From Nipponacmea schrenckii (lineage: Eukaryota; Mollusca; Gastropoda; Lottiidae), in assembly GCA_030562195.1 (NCBI GenBank), contig JAUJPP010000012.1:10230001-10294000 (forward strand): a stretch of DNA of 64,000 bases, written 5' to 3'. The translations under genes and the position numbers were made by a program. Positions 1 to 13,689 of this stretch are shown here, piece after piece (position 1 is the first letter of the stretch; each line of letters starts with the position of its first letter). Under the pieces are notes generated by a model. That model did not search any database and was not told the origin of the DNA. It was given only the letters and a program-made list of their open reading frames with translations.

Positions 1-266
1 GCTTATTTTAATTCATTTCCCAGTATATATTCAATTTACAATATATATAATCACAATTTAAATGTACATAACATACATTTCATGTATAAACAAATATATG
101 AAAATATAAAAGAAATCAGCTGTGCCTAAGGTTCTCTGTTAATATATATTTCTGTGTTGCTCTACATTTCATACCATTAGCACTATCATATCAATCAATG
201 AAATATAATTATGTTATTATTGTATATAATAAGTAGATAGGTATATATATAGATGGCGATAGATGG

Positions 267-325
<59 letters not shown>

Positions 326-3300
326 CTTTCTGACTGACCCCTCCTAACACACCCTAACCTTCGGACTCAGATCAAGACTCACGATCAAACCAATGGAGCG
401 ACTATGGATTTAGGAAAAGACAGGAACAAGATTTGGAGATTTCAGGTTAGATAAATAGAGAATAAAGTGTAGGTTTCACAAATTAATTAGATCAAGATAG
501 GTTTTTACAGATTTGAAGACATGACTAGATTTGTTAAATATCGAAAAATAAAAATACCGGAGGATACGTCTACGTAGTATATTTGGTGTAGAGGCCCGAG
601 ATCATCATTTTATCAGCTTGAATCGTTTTGTCAGAGATATATAGGCGTGTACCGCCTCTGTGACAAACTTGTTCGTTTCGTCACTCAGATCTGTGCTAAA
701 AAAATCAGATCAATCGAAAAATATTTTTTGTTAGTTTTTGCCCTTGTTCTTGAAAATGGGTAAAATTTATTGTTGTCCCAATAGAGAACTAGTTTCTAAA
801 TGGATGTAGATCAAACCTTGTGTGAGTGTTCGTGATAACCCATGGATCAGATTAATCTAAAAAAAAATTAATATGAGTAATCACCTGGATTAGTTAGCGT
901 TCGTTCAGAAAAAGATTATATCGCCATCTTCCAAGAATGAAAGATACCTGTTGTATTGTAGAAAATAGAGAATTAAATGGGGTTGGATTTGAACGATGAC
1001 TATGCAAATAATCCAATATTTCATTGAAACAAGACGCAAAGTACGAACTTATTGGACTTAATTTCTTGTACATTATTTGACGCCGCAGAGTGATTGAATG
1101 GATGCTCTATATCGAAGACTTGACGAAACATGTAAATTGAACAGAATATGATTGCAATTAAATCAACTGCAACTGGCCATGTTTCGTATTTTGTCCGAGC
1201 AAACTGCTTTTCTGTCGGAAAGATATGAGAAAGCTAGGTCCCGATATTTATTTCTCTAAGTTATGGAAATGAAACGTCATTGTACGCATTACTCACTAGG
1301 ATCCATTAGTTGTTTCACTGACCAACTGAGATATGTAAGGATGTATTCATTACAAATTTATGTTACATAATAAATGCTTAACTCCGGTCAATTTTAGTCT
1401 ACAAGGTTTATTTTGATCAAAATAACCTATACGGATTTCAATATGGCATTGTTAATAATAAGTACTGTACTGCACAACCCGGTATGGGATAAAACCAGCT
1501 TAATAATTGAATAGTTCATTGAACGAGAAGAGCATTAATAGGAATTAACCCAATTATGGCAAGTGCTGCTTTTCTAATAAAAAGGATTAGGTTTTATTTT
1601 TCCAACATTTTTCATTTTTAATATAGAAATATCGATTTCCATTTCGTTATTCTTGGAGGAAAGAACAACACTAAGAGGGTATGTTATTTTTTTCCGAGCA
1701 TAGGATTTGAGTCAAATATTATGAAGTACTGGAAATTTAGATAGCTCAAGTATAATCAATTGCCAATTACCGAGATGAAATACGGTTACCTATGACGTCA
1801 AACACGCTTGACCAATCACCTCAAGGTCTCTCTCCAGTAAAACATTGAAGATCAATATGTATGTTTGGAGTTTTCTCACAGTCTGTGATCTATAAATAGT
1901 AACATTTCAGAAATTTTGTTTTATAAAAGATCTTTCTACTCCCCAGATCGATAACTCAAATCCACGCACCGAGTATATCATCATTTACCCAGAATAACAT
2001 TATTAGAAAGAAAAATAATATCTATATCGATCTAAATAAACCAACGAGGAAGTCACCGAAAATTAACGACCTCAAATGGTATACCCAGTAAAAGGAAATA
2101 TTGCAACATATCAGCGGATGCCAAAGAAAATTTTTCTTATTAATTAATAATTGGGTGCGATCTTAACCAATCAGGCTTTTTTCAAATGGGGCATCCAGTA
2201 AAAATTGAGTAGGCTACGATCTAAATCAAAAGAGGTAGACAAAGAACGATTGAAGGCTTATTAAGACAGTATTGCAAGATCCAAACAGCTATTATAATGA
2301 ACAATCCTATGAAAAATGTAATTTCGCATCACCTTAGCCAAACAAACGATAAGGTACCTTTCGTGAATGAGCCATCCAGTAAGATATAATTGATTATTCC
2401 AATGATTAGATCATACCGACTGTTTCTTTAGGCTTACCATAATTTTGTGACATCGAGCCGGCAACTAAAAAAATACTTTCATATAAAGTCAAAGTTCGAG
2501 AGTGTGCTGCTATATCTAAAATAATTCGATTTGAATTTCACAGACAACGATCTGATGAATTCAACTTCCGATACAACTTTCAACTTTTGTAATATTAGCA
2601 ACCCTTTCTCTATTGTCTTTATAACGAGCAGTTATCAATGTTTACAAAAAAAAACCAGCTGAATTTATTGCATCATATTTTTCACGTGGTTGGGACTGAA
2701 CCAGCTATTTTTATATATTTCTGCGTCATCACTGGTAGAAGAATTATGTTCAGAGAACAATGGCCTTACTCTCTGTATGTAATCTTTGTTTATCTACCTG
2801 CTTTGAAACTACGTTCAACATAATCCCCAAGTTAATCTGATTTAAAATCTTCTTAAAATATTAATCTCTCAGACAATACATCACTTGATATCAACTTTTC
2901 GTCACGTTCGCAATATCATATAAATATTATTACTTTTCGAACGATGTTTACTTATGGCGCTGCAGCTTAAAGAGTATACATGGGCTGGTCGGAAATTTTG
3001 AGATGAATGAGATAGTTTCAGACTATCGTAAGACAGATTGGCTTGAAGAAAAAAGCTAACCCTAATGTAACCCTAATGTGAGGATTATAAATAAAAATAG
3101 GGAAAGTTTGTTGATTTCCTGTATCGGTAGCTATTGCCGTCGTGGTATAAGTACGAATTTCTTAATAGGTTGACATTAGAATGATAGAAGAAGGATCATA
3201 TAAAATTGTTTATTCTTTCTATGTTTTATATTGAAATTGGAATTAAGCAGTCGGTATTTGTAAGATTAGGTCTACCACATGAACAATTAAAACAATCCAA

Positions 3301-5500
3301 TAAATGTAATTAACCGATCTGCAACTCGAATGGAAGAAAAAAAACTCGGTAGCCTATTGCTTGCCATTCAATATCTAGGTTGATCCTTAGATCATACAAA
3401 TAATACTCTTCAAATATCAAACCTTCTTCAATATCATCAGCAACACGTATTACTTGTTGATAGAATAGATCTTCGAACGGATTTCATCATATCTTTCCCT
3501 GTATTCCTTCAACTTTTACTAGACAGTCTTACTTACCCAGAAATATATTATCTCAGAATATCGCATGCACGAAGTACCACAATATGATCTAGAACAAATT
3601 CACTGATACACTGTTTTCGAGAATACAACCAAACTGAAAGCAGTAAGGTATGAATACAGATGGTGATAGACAATGTACTTTGTATGGGGAGAAAAGACAC
3701 TTGTGGAATTTTCTCAGTAAACCGTTTGAAATTTTAGATAAAAAAATATCACTTCCTTAAAAGCAAAATGGCTGTTTGAGGCAAATGATGCTGTAACATT
3801 TCCACAAATAAAATCATGGATCGACTTTTAACGTAGGCTTATTTGGGATTTATTTCCAGGTAGATATAAACGATTAAGTATAATATGAATTGAGGATATA
3901 TATATAACCTTTAAGAAAACGTTTACTAGATCTAGGTAACTGTCGTCATAATATGTATATGTCAATTACCCTTGGGAATATGCTATATAATATGTATATG
4001 AGTGTAATATGAATATAGTTCCTCTTCCTTGTGAGATCAGAGAAACAAGACTCTACAAATAACAATGTCAATTTAAATTGTTTTTTTTTTTATAATTTTA
4101 ATGAGAAATAGAAATAGTAGCTTGAAAATAGTATTGTTAGTCATAGAATGTCTTTGTTTTGATAAATATATATATTTATTTTTTGAGTAAGATTAGACTG
4201 AAAAGAAATACACTTCCTTCCTAGAAGTCAAATCACTAAAATGTCCAAATTTCGACTGAAAATTACCCACTGTAAAAAAAGTTTAAGTAGTGGACATAGT
4301 TCAAGAAACGTTTTAAGACAATAGTATATTTGCTGTTTCAAAGGACGGGCATTGCAGGCCTATTTTCCACTTCACAATATTGGCCACTGTCGGGGTTGAT
4401 TCCATTGATGCCCACACTCCCATGTACATAACAACTAAATGCATTTATATTAACATAATACATAATGAATGTAAGTCTATTGCTATTTCATAATAATAAT
4501 TCCAAGACTTTCGTCCTTTAAAGGGAAGTAATTCGTTTTTTCCACGAAAAAAAATCATTGGAAATGTAGGTTATGATAATTAACTTCCTAAGGGAATCTC
4601 ACTTTTTGTACTAAACACTGCTATTGTAATCACAGCTTTTTCTCTGATTGGTATGGCGCATTTCAGTTGCGTGGCTTATAGAAATATTTAGCCAGATTAC
4701 GTGGTATCTGAAAACGAAATTGATCCTGTCGTCTTCCAGCATTACATCTATCAATATCACATTAAAAATTAATAACCATTCGTTCTATGATATTGCCCTG
4801 GAAATAACAACAATCATAATTTGAACCGTAGTTATATTTAATTCAAGACACATTATTTTAATATTGGTAATATTGAAGTATATTAACAACTTAAAAACTA
4901 TATTATTTATTTTTATATACAAATATCTTTTTTAATAGAGAGGGACTCTGAATATTAGTTTATATTAGTTGTTATGAAACGCACAGATGGATTGTCTGTG
5001 GATGAAGATGTGTTTCTTTTTTTCATTTATTCGTATACACATTTTATAATTGGTCGGCAAATACTTGTATCAATCGAAAGTAGCGATTTTCTAATGATCG
5101 GGAAAATAACAAGTCCCTTTTTAAGTCGTAATTAGCGTAATTCCCAAGGAAATTTCCATCGTTCAACCTGGTCAAGAAACATCGTTACTCGAAATATCAT
5201 TCAAATCTTAGTATCTCTCCTCGATTACCCAGTGCATAGTCACGTGAATAAACAAGGAGTCTATAAATAAGGTTTCGAAGAGGAATAATTTATTTGAATT
5301 TTCAAGGCTTTAGTGCGATCACATACGGGTTGAATGCGTGAAATATTATTGGGAAACACTGATTAATCAATCAGTAAGCTTCATTTGACCCTAAATGATG
5401 CGAGTATGCATCTTTAACACTATACTAGTTTATAAACTGAGGAAGCGGGGTTACTCAAAACGTTTTTTGCGCAAAAATTAAAGATAGCTTGCCAGGCAAG
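1..5500. other. AT-rich intergenic DNA, no gene seen
   Basis: Apart from a GATA microsatellite the stretch has only short chance ORFs (longest about 61 codons) and no recognised domain, RNA or mobile element. Confidence 0.5.
267..324. repeat. (GATA)n microsatellite
   Basis: About 14 uninterrupted GATA units, preceded by imperfect GATGGAGATA units. Confidence 0.97.
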
Positions 5501-5810
5501 GTAACATACGCCCACTGGCAGCATTGAATTTGAAAAATAAATTGAGCAATGACTCAAAAACATTCACTAAATGGATATTGAAGTCAAGGGCAAAAACTCA
5601 AAAACTGTTCATGGAAAATCGTCAAATTTAAACTTGACCACCATCTTATCTATTTCAATACTCATACCAAGTTTCATCAAATCTATTAAAAAATTGTAGC
5701 TTATTTTGCACCCACAAATATTTTTGACGCAATATTACTAAGTCAAGGGCTTGACTAATGTCTTATCTATTCAGATGCTTACACCAAGTTCCATCAAAAT
5801 CTTTTGAAAA

Positions 5811-6311
5811 TTAAAGGGGACCAGACTGGATTTTTAGGGGTCGTTTTGGGCCTTTGTTACATTTAAACAGTCCTCAGAAATATTCAAGCTCTGAGAAAAT
5901 CGCAAAATACCTTGAAATATGCCTCAAACAAAAAATTTCACTTTTCATTTTTTTTTTTCCGTGCTGTACGCGGCTGGTCTCCAGTCAGTCTGACAATTGT
6001 GTGTCCTGTTGACAAAGTCTACAATTTAAAATGCGTTGTAGTCTGTTTATATAGATGACCGCTATTGCAAGACGGGAAGGATAACTCACTGATTATCAAG
6101 ACGAACCGTTTTCCAATATGGCGGGACGTTCGTAATTTCTTAATACATTATGATTTTTCAATCACGGATAATTATGGATACACATGGATTTGAAGGCTCA
6201 AATTTCAAAGGTAAGCTCTGTAGACTATTTCTGATTAGCTAAGCAAAAGATTTCATGTGTTTGAGGCTGTCGGATGATTGTCCGAAACAAATAAAGCCTG
6301 GTCCACTTTAA
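5811..6311. mobile_element. piggyBac-type MITE, copy 1
   Basis: It starts TTAA-AGGGGACCAG and ends CTGGTCCACT-TTAA: near-perfect inverted ends at a TTAA target, the piggyBac signature. The body matches 49437-49914 through shared segments such as GTCGTTTTGGGCCTTTGTTA and CCAATATGGCGGGACGTTC. It is about 500 bp with no transposase, so non-autonomous. Confidence 0.8.
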
Positions 6312-7138
6312 AGCTTCTTATTGAAACCACAATAGAATCTTGACGCAATTTCACGAAGTCAAGGGCAATAACTCAAAACAGTTCATTGAAAAACTGTCAA
6401 ATTCAAACTTGACTGAGGTCTAATCAATTCCAATGCTCACACCAATTCCCATGAAAATTGGAGGATTAATTGCATCGAAACTAAACTTTTGACAAGATTT
6501 TACTACATCAAGGGCAATAACTCAAAAACTGTTCATCAAAAAAATTGCCAAATTCAAACTCGACTGTTGTCTTAACAATTCCAATGCTCACACCAAGTTT
6601 CATCAAAATCCATTGAAAATTGTAGCTTCTATTTTGTCTACAACAAATATAGAGGCAGGGGCAATAACTCCAAAACTGTTTATCGCAATATCGTCCAAAT
6701 CAAACTTGACTGCCGTCTTATCAATTCCAATTCTCATACCAAGTTTCATTAAAATCCATAGATAATTGTAGCTTCTATAGTGTCTACAAAAAATGAATTT
6801 TTACGCAAGTTTACTTAGTAAAGGGCAATTTGTCATAAACTATTCATCAAAAAATCGTCAAATTTGTACCTGACCACCGCCTTATCAATTCCAATGCTCA
6901 TACCAAGTTTCATTTAAATGCATTGAAAATGGTAGCTTCTATTGTGTCTACAACATATATAGAGGCAGGGGCAATAACTCAAAAATCGTTTATCGGAAAA
7001 TCATCCAAATCGAATTTGACTGCCAATACCAATGCTCATACTAAGTTTCATATAAAATCCATAGAAAATTGTAGATTCTATAGTGTCTACAACAAATGTT
7101 GACAGACCGACAGACAGATGGACATGGGCAACGACAAT

Positions 7139-7166
7139 ATACGTCCACATTTCGATGTGGGCGCAT
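7139..7166 (+). repeat. Terminal hairpin, copy 1
   Basis: ATACGTCCACAT and ATGTGGGCGCAT form a 12-bp stem with a short loop, just after a degenerate (GACA/GACG)n run. Confidence 0.75.
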
Positions 7167-8065
7167 AAAAATCTATTCGTTCGATAATTTCCATACATGC
7201 ATACCAAGTTTCATTAAGATTGGATAAAAACTTTAGCCTCTATCTTGGATGCAACCCAAATTTGACGCGTTTTTACTAAGTCAAGGGCAATAACTCAAAA
7301 TCCGTTCATTCGATATTTCCATTTTCAAACTTGACTGAGATCTGATCAATACCTACATGTATACCAAGTTTCATTAGGATCGGATAAAAACTGTAGCCTT
7401 TATCGTGGATAAAACCAAAATTTGACGCGTTTTTACTAAGTCAAGGGCAATAACTCAAAATCCGTTCATTCGATAATTTCCATTTTTGAACTTGACCGAG
7501 ATATCATCAATATATACATGCATACCAAGTTTCATTAAGATCGGATAAACACTGTAGCTTCTATTGTGGATGCAACCCAAATTTGACGCGTTTTTACTTA
7601 GTCAAGGGCAATAACTCAAAATCCGTTCATTCGACAATTTCCATTTTCGAACTTGACCCAGATATCCTAAACATATACATGTATACCAAGTCTCATTAAG
7701 ATCGGATAAAAACTGTAGCCTCTATCGTGGATACAACCCAAATTTGACGCGTTTTTACTAAGTCAAGGGCAATAACTCAAAAACCATTCATTCGATAATT
7801 TCCATTTTTGAACTTGACCGAGATATCATCAATATATACATGTATACCAAATTTCATTAAGATCGGATAAAAACTGTAGCCTCTATTGTGGATACAACCC
7901 AAATTTGACGCGTTTTTACTAAGTCAAGTGCAATAACTCAAAAACCGTTCATGCGATAATTTCCATTTTCGAACTTGACCGAGATATCATCAATATATAC
8001 ATGTATACCAAGTTTCATTAAGATCGGATAAAAACTGTAGCCTCTATCGTGGATACAACAAATGT

Positions 8066-8105
8066 GGACGGACGGACGGACGGACGGACGGACGGACGGA
8101 CGGAC
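8066..8105. repeat. (GGAC)n microsatellite
   Basis: About ten GGAC units immediately before a terminal hairpin; the same arrangement recurs at 11761-11786. Confidence 0.95.
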
Positions 8106-8122
8106 ACAGGGGTGACGGCAAT

Positions 8123-8150
8123 ATACGTCCACATTTCCATGTGGGCGTAT
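8123..8150 (+). repeat. Terminal hairpin, copy 2
   Basis: ATACGTCCACAT, loop TTCC, ATGTGGGCGTAT, then AAAAA. It marks the right end of the tandem-repeat element. Confidence 0.8.
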
Positions 8151-8289
8151 AAAAACGATATTCTTCCGGCCATTGAGAGCAAAAATAACCTCCTCCTCCA
8201 CCTAACGGTTTCGGTTCTGTACCATGTGGAGGTTCTCGGTGTTGTACCTGCGAATAGACACTCACTATTTTGAAATTAAGAAAAGAAAC

Positions 8290-8720
8290 GGCAAAATTTA
8301 CGAAAATACGGAAGATCTTTTTGCTTCGATAAAAACTTCATTTACCTAATTTCCTGTAAAAAATACCACATAAATTATATTGGGGAAACACAAAACGCGT
8401 TGGGTATTCGTTTAAGCGGTCATGGCTTTGACATTCTCCATAAAATGAGATCTATCGCGAACCATTTCAATTCAAACAATCATTCCATTGAAGACCTTCT
8501 TGTTATGCCCATAGAAAAGATTTCGGTTTCCAGTTTCCACAACAACCAAACCTAAAACGAAGCGAGTGCAAAAGGAAGTTTCTGGATAGACCTATTACAA
8601 ACAGTTGTAACTTACGGTCTAAATATCCAGCAGGACAATCAGATTATACCCTTTGTCGCCACCAACAATTCTACAGCCAAAAATGCCTCTGTGATTGTGA
8701 AACGCCTTTATAAAATATAA
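8290..8720 (+). pseudogene. Penelope-like retroelement, GIY-YIG endonuclease relic
   Basis: From about 8295 a frame reads IYLISCKKYHINYIGETQNA, then RLSGH, NHFNSNNHSIEDL and, after an in-frame TAA, GSFWIDLLQT and TYGLNIQQ. This is the pattern of the C-terminal GIY-YIG endonuclease of Penelope-like elements: YIG near the start, an Arg/His segment, HF-N--NHS--DL, then a FWI-L block. One stop codon breaks it and no reverse transcriptase lies upstream, so it is a 5'-truncated dead copy. Confidence 0.75.
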
Positions 8721-10880
8721 ATAACTCCAGGATGAATAAATGTTTGGTGACTGTTTGGTGACTGTTCATTACCTCCCTGAAGAAATCTCTTTGAATTTTG
8801 CTTAATCTTGTAAATGAATCTACCAAATGTAAGCACTTTTGTTTTCAATGTCATTTGATTATTCAAGTACAGTATACTGAGACCTTGGAAGACCTGTTTA
8901 CAACGTTTGGTTATTGTTTCTTCTTGTCCAGTTCAGTATTGACCATTAACGACATCGACCTTGTTAACAAGTAATTTCTATTGACGTAAAGGGATCTCTA
9001 TTATTAGAGTTGCTAATCAAGTTAAACTGCATGAACTCGACAACGAATCAATTACTACTATAATGGATTCTCGTTGTCTACAAAAGACCTTTGAATTCAG
9101 ACGAATCTTAAAAAAACAAAAAACAAAAAAAAAAAGAATAATTGAAATGTAATGAAATGAAATAAAGTTTTATGTAACAATGTCTGCATCTGGTTGAGCT
9201 TTTGTATATGGGAAGAAGACTAATGTCAAATCCGTGTTATGCCCCGATACACCGGAATGCAGTCATTGCGATTAGAAAATGTGATCGAAGGCAAATTTGA
9301 AGACCCAAGTCGTAGTGAATTATGCACACTGTGAGTCTGCCGAGAACGCCGACTCCAAATGCTCAGAAACTTGAGGGTCGTGAAAAGGGTGCCACGAAGT
9401 CGTCGTTGGAAACATGTTGTTGTTATTACGATATTGGATATTCGTTCTCCATACGCCCAAGAACAGATTACAGATCCTTTGCACTTGTTTTAGGAAACAA
9501 ACGTCGCACTCGACGATCGTTGACGACAAAGGCAACCGCCGAACGGAGTCTACACGCATATACTGAGCCTGTACTGTCCTTAACACAGACAGGTTATTTA
9601 TCGCCGCATCGGTGCAGCGAGCGAGGTGGCATTCTGACGAGTGTACTCCAAGGAGATTAAAAATTTTAAAAAACAAGGCCAGTGGTATAACTATCATCAA
9701 TCTAGTGATCTTCGAGTTGCTCTGTCACGGTCATTGGCCATGATCATATCAGAAATAATATTAAACCGTATGTTGTTCCCTACATGTAGTCCTGATTTAT
9801 TTTAATTTATCATCTCCGTCCGGGTAATCCGGATCAAACTGGGTATATTTAAAGACTAATTAGTTAAAGTCAGTATCCAATTGTCTTTGTTCCTCAATTA
9901 ATTCCCTTACTTTAACATGGTTTCTTATTCCCTTTATAGTTTGGTTCTTCGGTACATTTAATCATATCAAGAAGAAAATTTAATAGGTTTTCAAAAGTGC
10001 CACAGGGATAACATAATTAGATGTCGGAAACGGGTCATATGGAAAGAAATGGAACTGGGTAACACATTTTGTTTTAAAAGATGCATGAAACACGACCTCT
10101 TTCTTTCAGGGCAAAATAATTAAGACAAAGTTTTTTTTGACTAGTTTTACTTGCTGATCTGTACAAAACAAACCTATAAACATGAGATATTCGTGAGATA
10201 CATATCACATTCTCTCAAACTTTAACCCATCTACCAATGTCACTGTTCTAGGACAAATGGGCTGACTTCGTTCATCAAGTCATTCGGAGAGGACCGTGAT
10301 CCGTGGGTCAGTTTTAAGCACATTGGCGTAACTTATTATACTTGACTCATTAGCAGAGTCATCGGACTCAACGGTGACCAAATGACTCGATCAATGAGTC
10401 GAGTTGACTCAAATGAACGTTCGCGCAAGTAAGTCAATTTACCCATAATGCCCATATTATTATATTTTCCTACAAGTGGTTTGTTCAATAATTGTTTTTT
10501 TTACATGGTCTATCACATGGGCTATTGTTTATCCGAAAGTTCAAAACTAAGAGATTCCATGTCGTTTGAATTTTTTTTTTAAATCTTGTTTCAATGCTAG
10601 GCTGTATGAAATTGACTAAATCAGAAAAGTAATAAGCGCAGTTGATGTTTATTAATCTGTCTTCAATGATAATTTTGAGGAGATAGGCTTAATTCAGTGA
10701 GGCTAATTTTGTTTTGAAAAAAAGATAATAAAACCAGCTTTTTAAATCTTGAATTGTTTGCTGCGTGGGCTTCTATAGGCCTACAAGGTGTTTTATCAAC
10801 TTACTGTAGTTGAAACTTGATGAAAATGAAATGGAGTCCTACTATTCTGCACCAGTTTGGGATAATTGTGCACTGGCAAA
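8721..10880. other. Intergenic DNA, no recognised gene
   Basis: A GC-richer patch at about 9240-9700 has open frames on both strands (112 and 126 codons), with no motif I recognise. The remainder is AT-rich. Confidence 0.4.
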
Positions 10881-10885
10881 TGCCT

Positions 10886-10960
10886 TTCAGTGTGCATTTA
10901 GGGAAATTTTGCCAGGGTAGGGGCATTAGCCGGTCGGGAATCTTTAAAGAAAAAAACGAG
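10886..10960. repeat. Fragment of a SINE-like dispersed repeat
   Basis: Contains 'GGGAAATTTTGCCAGG' and 'GGAATCTTTAAAG', matching parts of the copies at 12905-13015 and 37955-38150. Confidence 0.45.
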
Positions 10961-10976
10961 CGGACGCCCGAAAGGC

Positions 10977-11229
10977 TATACGCCCACCAGCAGCAAATTT
11001 TTATTGGTGAGCAAAACACCAACAGCAAAAAAGTCAGAAAGCCAGGAACCAATGATCGAAATTTCATGAAATTCGAACCCATCCAAGATCTCATCAATAT
11101 GAACAAGCATACCAAGTTTCATTGAAATCCGATGAAAACTGTGGTCTCTATTGTGGCCACAAGCAATTGTGGACGTCCGGACAGACAGGGTCAACCGCAA
11201 TATACGTCCACATTATATGTGGGCATATA
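10977..11229 (+). mobile_element. Short MITE-like element of the hairpin family
   Basis: It begins TATACGCCCACC and ends GTGGGCATATA with the subterminal hairpin at 11202-11228. Internal sequence includes 'CCAAGTTTCATTGAAATCCGATGAAAACTGTGG' type segments. About 250 bp with no coding capacity. TA may be the target site. Confidence 0.6.
11202..11228 (+). repeat. Terminal hairpin, copy 3
   Basis: ATACGTCCACAT, loop, ATGTGGGCATAT, preceded by GGAC units. Confidence 0.75.
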
Positions 11230-11239
11230 AAAATGTTTG

Positions 11240-11832
11240 GATAAACATTGTAGCCTGTATCACACCCACAAGCTGAATTTGACGAATTCTCACTAAGAAA
11301 GGGGGCATAACTCACCAACCGTAAAAGTCAGAAAGCTGATTTTCGAAAGGAACCGAGATTTTATGATGACAAAGACACCTACCAAGTTTCGAAAAGATCA
11401 GAAAAAATTGTGGCCTGCATCGCACCCACAAGCTGAATTTGACGAAGTTTCGCTAAAAAAAGAGGGCATAACTCACCAACCGTAAAAGTCAGAAAGCTGG
11501 TTTTCGAAAGGAACCGAGATTATATGATGATAGAGACACATGCCAAGTTTCGAAAAGATTGGACAAAAATTGTGGCCTGTATCGCGCCCACAAGCTGAAT
11601 TTGACGAATTTTCGCTAAAAAAAAAGGGGGCATAACTCACCAACCGTAAAAGTCAGAAAGCTGATTTTCGAAAGGAACCGAGATTTTATGATGACAAAGA
11701 CACATACCAAGTTTCATTGTAATCCGATGAAAACTCTATTGTGGCCACAAGCAATTGTGGACGGACGGACGTTCGGACGGACGGACAGGGTCAACCGCAA
11801 TATACGTACACATTACATGTGGGCGTATAAAA
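11240..11832 (+). repeat. About 165-bp tandem repeats ending in (GGAC)n and hairpin copy 4
   Basis: Three units share 'CACCCACAAGCTGAATTTGACG', 'GGCATAACTCACCAACCGTA' and 'TTTCGAAAGGAACCGAGATT', then a GGAC run and the hairpin at 11802-11828 (ATACGTACACAT / ATGTGGGCGTAT). It is related in layout, but not closely in sequence, to the element at 5.5-8.15 kb. Confidence 0.7.
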
Positions 11833-13460
11833 ACAGGTAACACAGATATCTTTGACGTAAATATGACGTCGTTAGGCTCTGACGTCATTTTCGTACCACA
11901 AAATTCGATTAGGAGTCCTTTGCACCCAAGCAATCTACTACAGCGGTAGGAATAAAAAAGATACCACAGAGTAAAGATAACCCTTCCCCTGGCCCTGGTA
12001 CAGCTTAGCTTAGTAGATCTATCATAAGTAAAGTAAGGATTCAAATTCGGTAGTATGCATGTGTGGCCCAGAAACATTCTTTTCTTTTGTCTCTAGAGCT
12101 GTAAGACTTAAACACGAATACGGTACTTATATCAAAGACCATATAAATAATATGGTCTTTGCTAATATGAGGATTATTTTAATGTTCTCTTTGACTTTAT
12201 GTATTCTGTATTGTACTTTTACTTTTAGGGATGTAGGTGCTGCAGTATTGCTGTCAGAGCTGTTGAAAGAAAAGACTGCTTTTTTATTAGCGCTACGAAA
12301 AAGGTATGTGTGTTTATTTTGACGAAACAAAACTACCAGTGGCGTAATAAATACAGGCATACAGGCCCTATTACCTTGACTGGTAAACCATGTGCATAGA
12401 TATAGGGATACTGAATACATTTACACTCGGCTTCTCCCTTGTCGTCCCCTTTTATATTTTATGAATTGATACCTGGGACGTTTCTATGTGGGTTGATTTC
12501 TAGATATTGATAAATTATATGTGTATTATTTATTTTCAGAAGCCTGCTAAAATCAAATATCCAGTCATCATACATAATGGTAACCAATTTGACCAAAGAA
12601 CTCCTGAGAACCGCTTGTTTGCAGAGCCATTATTGGCTTTCACCCAAGCTGTCGAGTGCCTCCTAGCCACATAATATGTATCCAAAATGAGTTATCCAAA
12701 AAATCGTACATGACACTTCAATTTGACCAATGTGCCTTTTGAATTTAGTTGATCTTGACTTATATATTTTTGGCTATTTATTATTGTTATACATGTATGT
12801 TCTGATAATTCTTGATTAAAAGTATGTTTTTCAGACTTTACCGCTTAATTGTTCATATTTTTCAGACCTTTAGTGCACGGAATAAGTCAATCCTACTTTT
12901 CAGTAGTCTATAGGCCTACAATGAGGGAAATTTTACCAGGACAGCGTTATTAGCCAGCCTACTACATGTATTTTAGCGATTTCTAACTGTCGAGGTATCT
13001 TTAACAAGTAAAGCCTGTTATATGATTAGTGATATACATGTAGGTACTAACATGTTGGTCATCATTTAACTTTCCTCACCTGTGATTTTGTCTAATGTTT
13101 GGTTATATCTGAGATACCTCTTAACCAGTAAACTGTAGAAAAGTCATCTAAATGGTCCATGGTAGACAACTCTCATTCAAAATGGGAGTGTCTATTTGCC
13201 TCTAGTGGTAATGTTTGCAAGGCGCTATGAGATTCATTGTAATAATGAGTGGCATGTATATGTATTTTCTAGACAGGCTTTTATGATGATTTTAATGTTT
13301 GAAGCTACTGTGTTGATGTAATAAATGTATTCAAAGTGTAAAATATTGTTTCGAAAGCGGTCAAATTTGCAAATCATTTTCTTAACGATGTATGCCTACT
13401 TAATCATACAGTAATTCTCTCTTCTTGGTCTTTACACTTTTGCGATTTCAAAGTACTGTC
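11833..13460. other. Intergenic DNA with a SINE-like fragment
   Basis: Only short ORFs with no recognisable product. The SINE-like piece is listed separately. Confidence 0.4.
12905..13015. repeat. SINE-like dispersed repeat copy
   Basis: Shares 'GAGGGAAATTTTACCAGG', 'GCGATTTCTAACTGTCGAGG' and 'TATCTTTAAC' with the fuller copy at 37955-38150. Confidence 0.5.
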
Positions 13461-13689
13461 GAGATTATATGCTCAGGGCCTTGGGTTGTCACACCAACGA
13501 GATTTACAACCGGCCGCAGTACGCAACTCCACTAGACAGGAAAAAAAACAACAACTGTAACAGATGTTTCGGTCGGATAATGCAAGCCTACGAACGAAAT
13601 AGAAAATCTTTTTCTGTTCGGTTCCCCAAAATATACCAAACAACAAACTATTATTACCTAAAGGGGCTCCCTCCTCAGGCATTTTCTAG

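Larger units (their letters stand above)
5505..8152 (+). repeat. Tandem-repeat element ending in (GGAC)n and a hairpin
   Basis: The left edge reads ATACGCCCAC and the right edge GTGGGCGTAT, an inverted pair. Inside are roughly 160-bp tandem units, each with 'TCAAGGGCAATAACTCAAAA', 'CCAAGTTTCAT' and a 'TTGAACTTGACC'-type segment. Units are diverged before about 7080 and much more alike after about 7200 (GACGCGTTTTTACTAAGTCA recurs about every 161 bases). A piggyBac-type MITE (5811-6311) has inserted into it. The whole may be two or more nested copies, since a complete terminal hairpin also lies at 7139-7166. Confidence 0.7.

Noticed and set aside
7938..8273. Overlapping ORFs across the GGAC run
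   Set aside because: They are produced by the microsatellite and the tandem repeat, with low-complexity proteins (RTDGRTDG, SVRPSVRP).
9320..9700. Opposed ORFs of 126 and 112 codons in a GC-richer patch
   Set aside because: Both strands are open at once, which is more likely due to base composition; no motif in either product.
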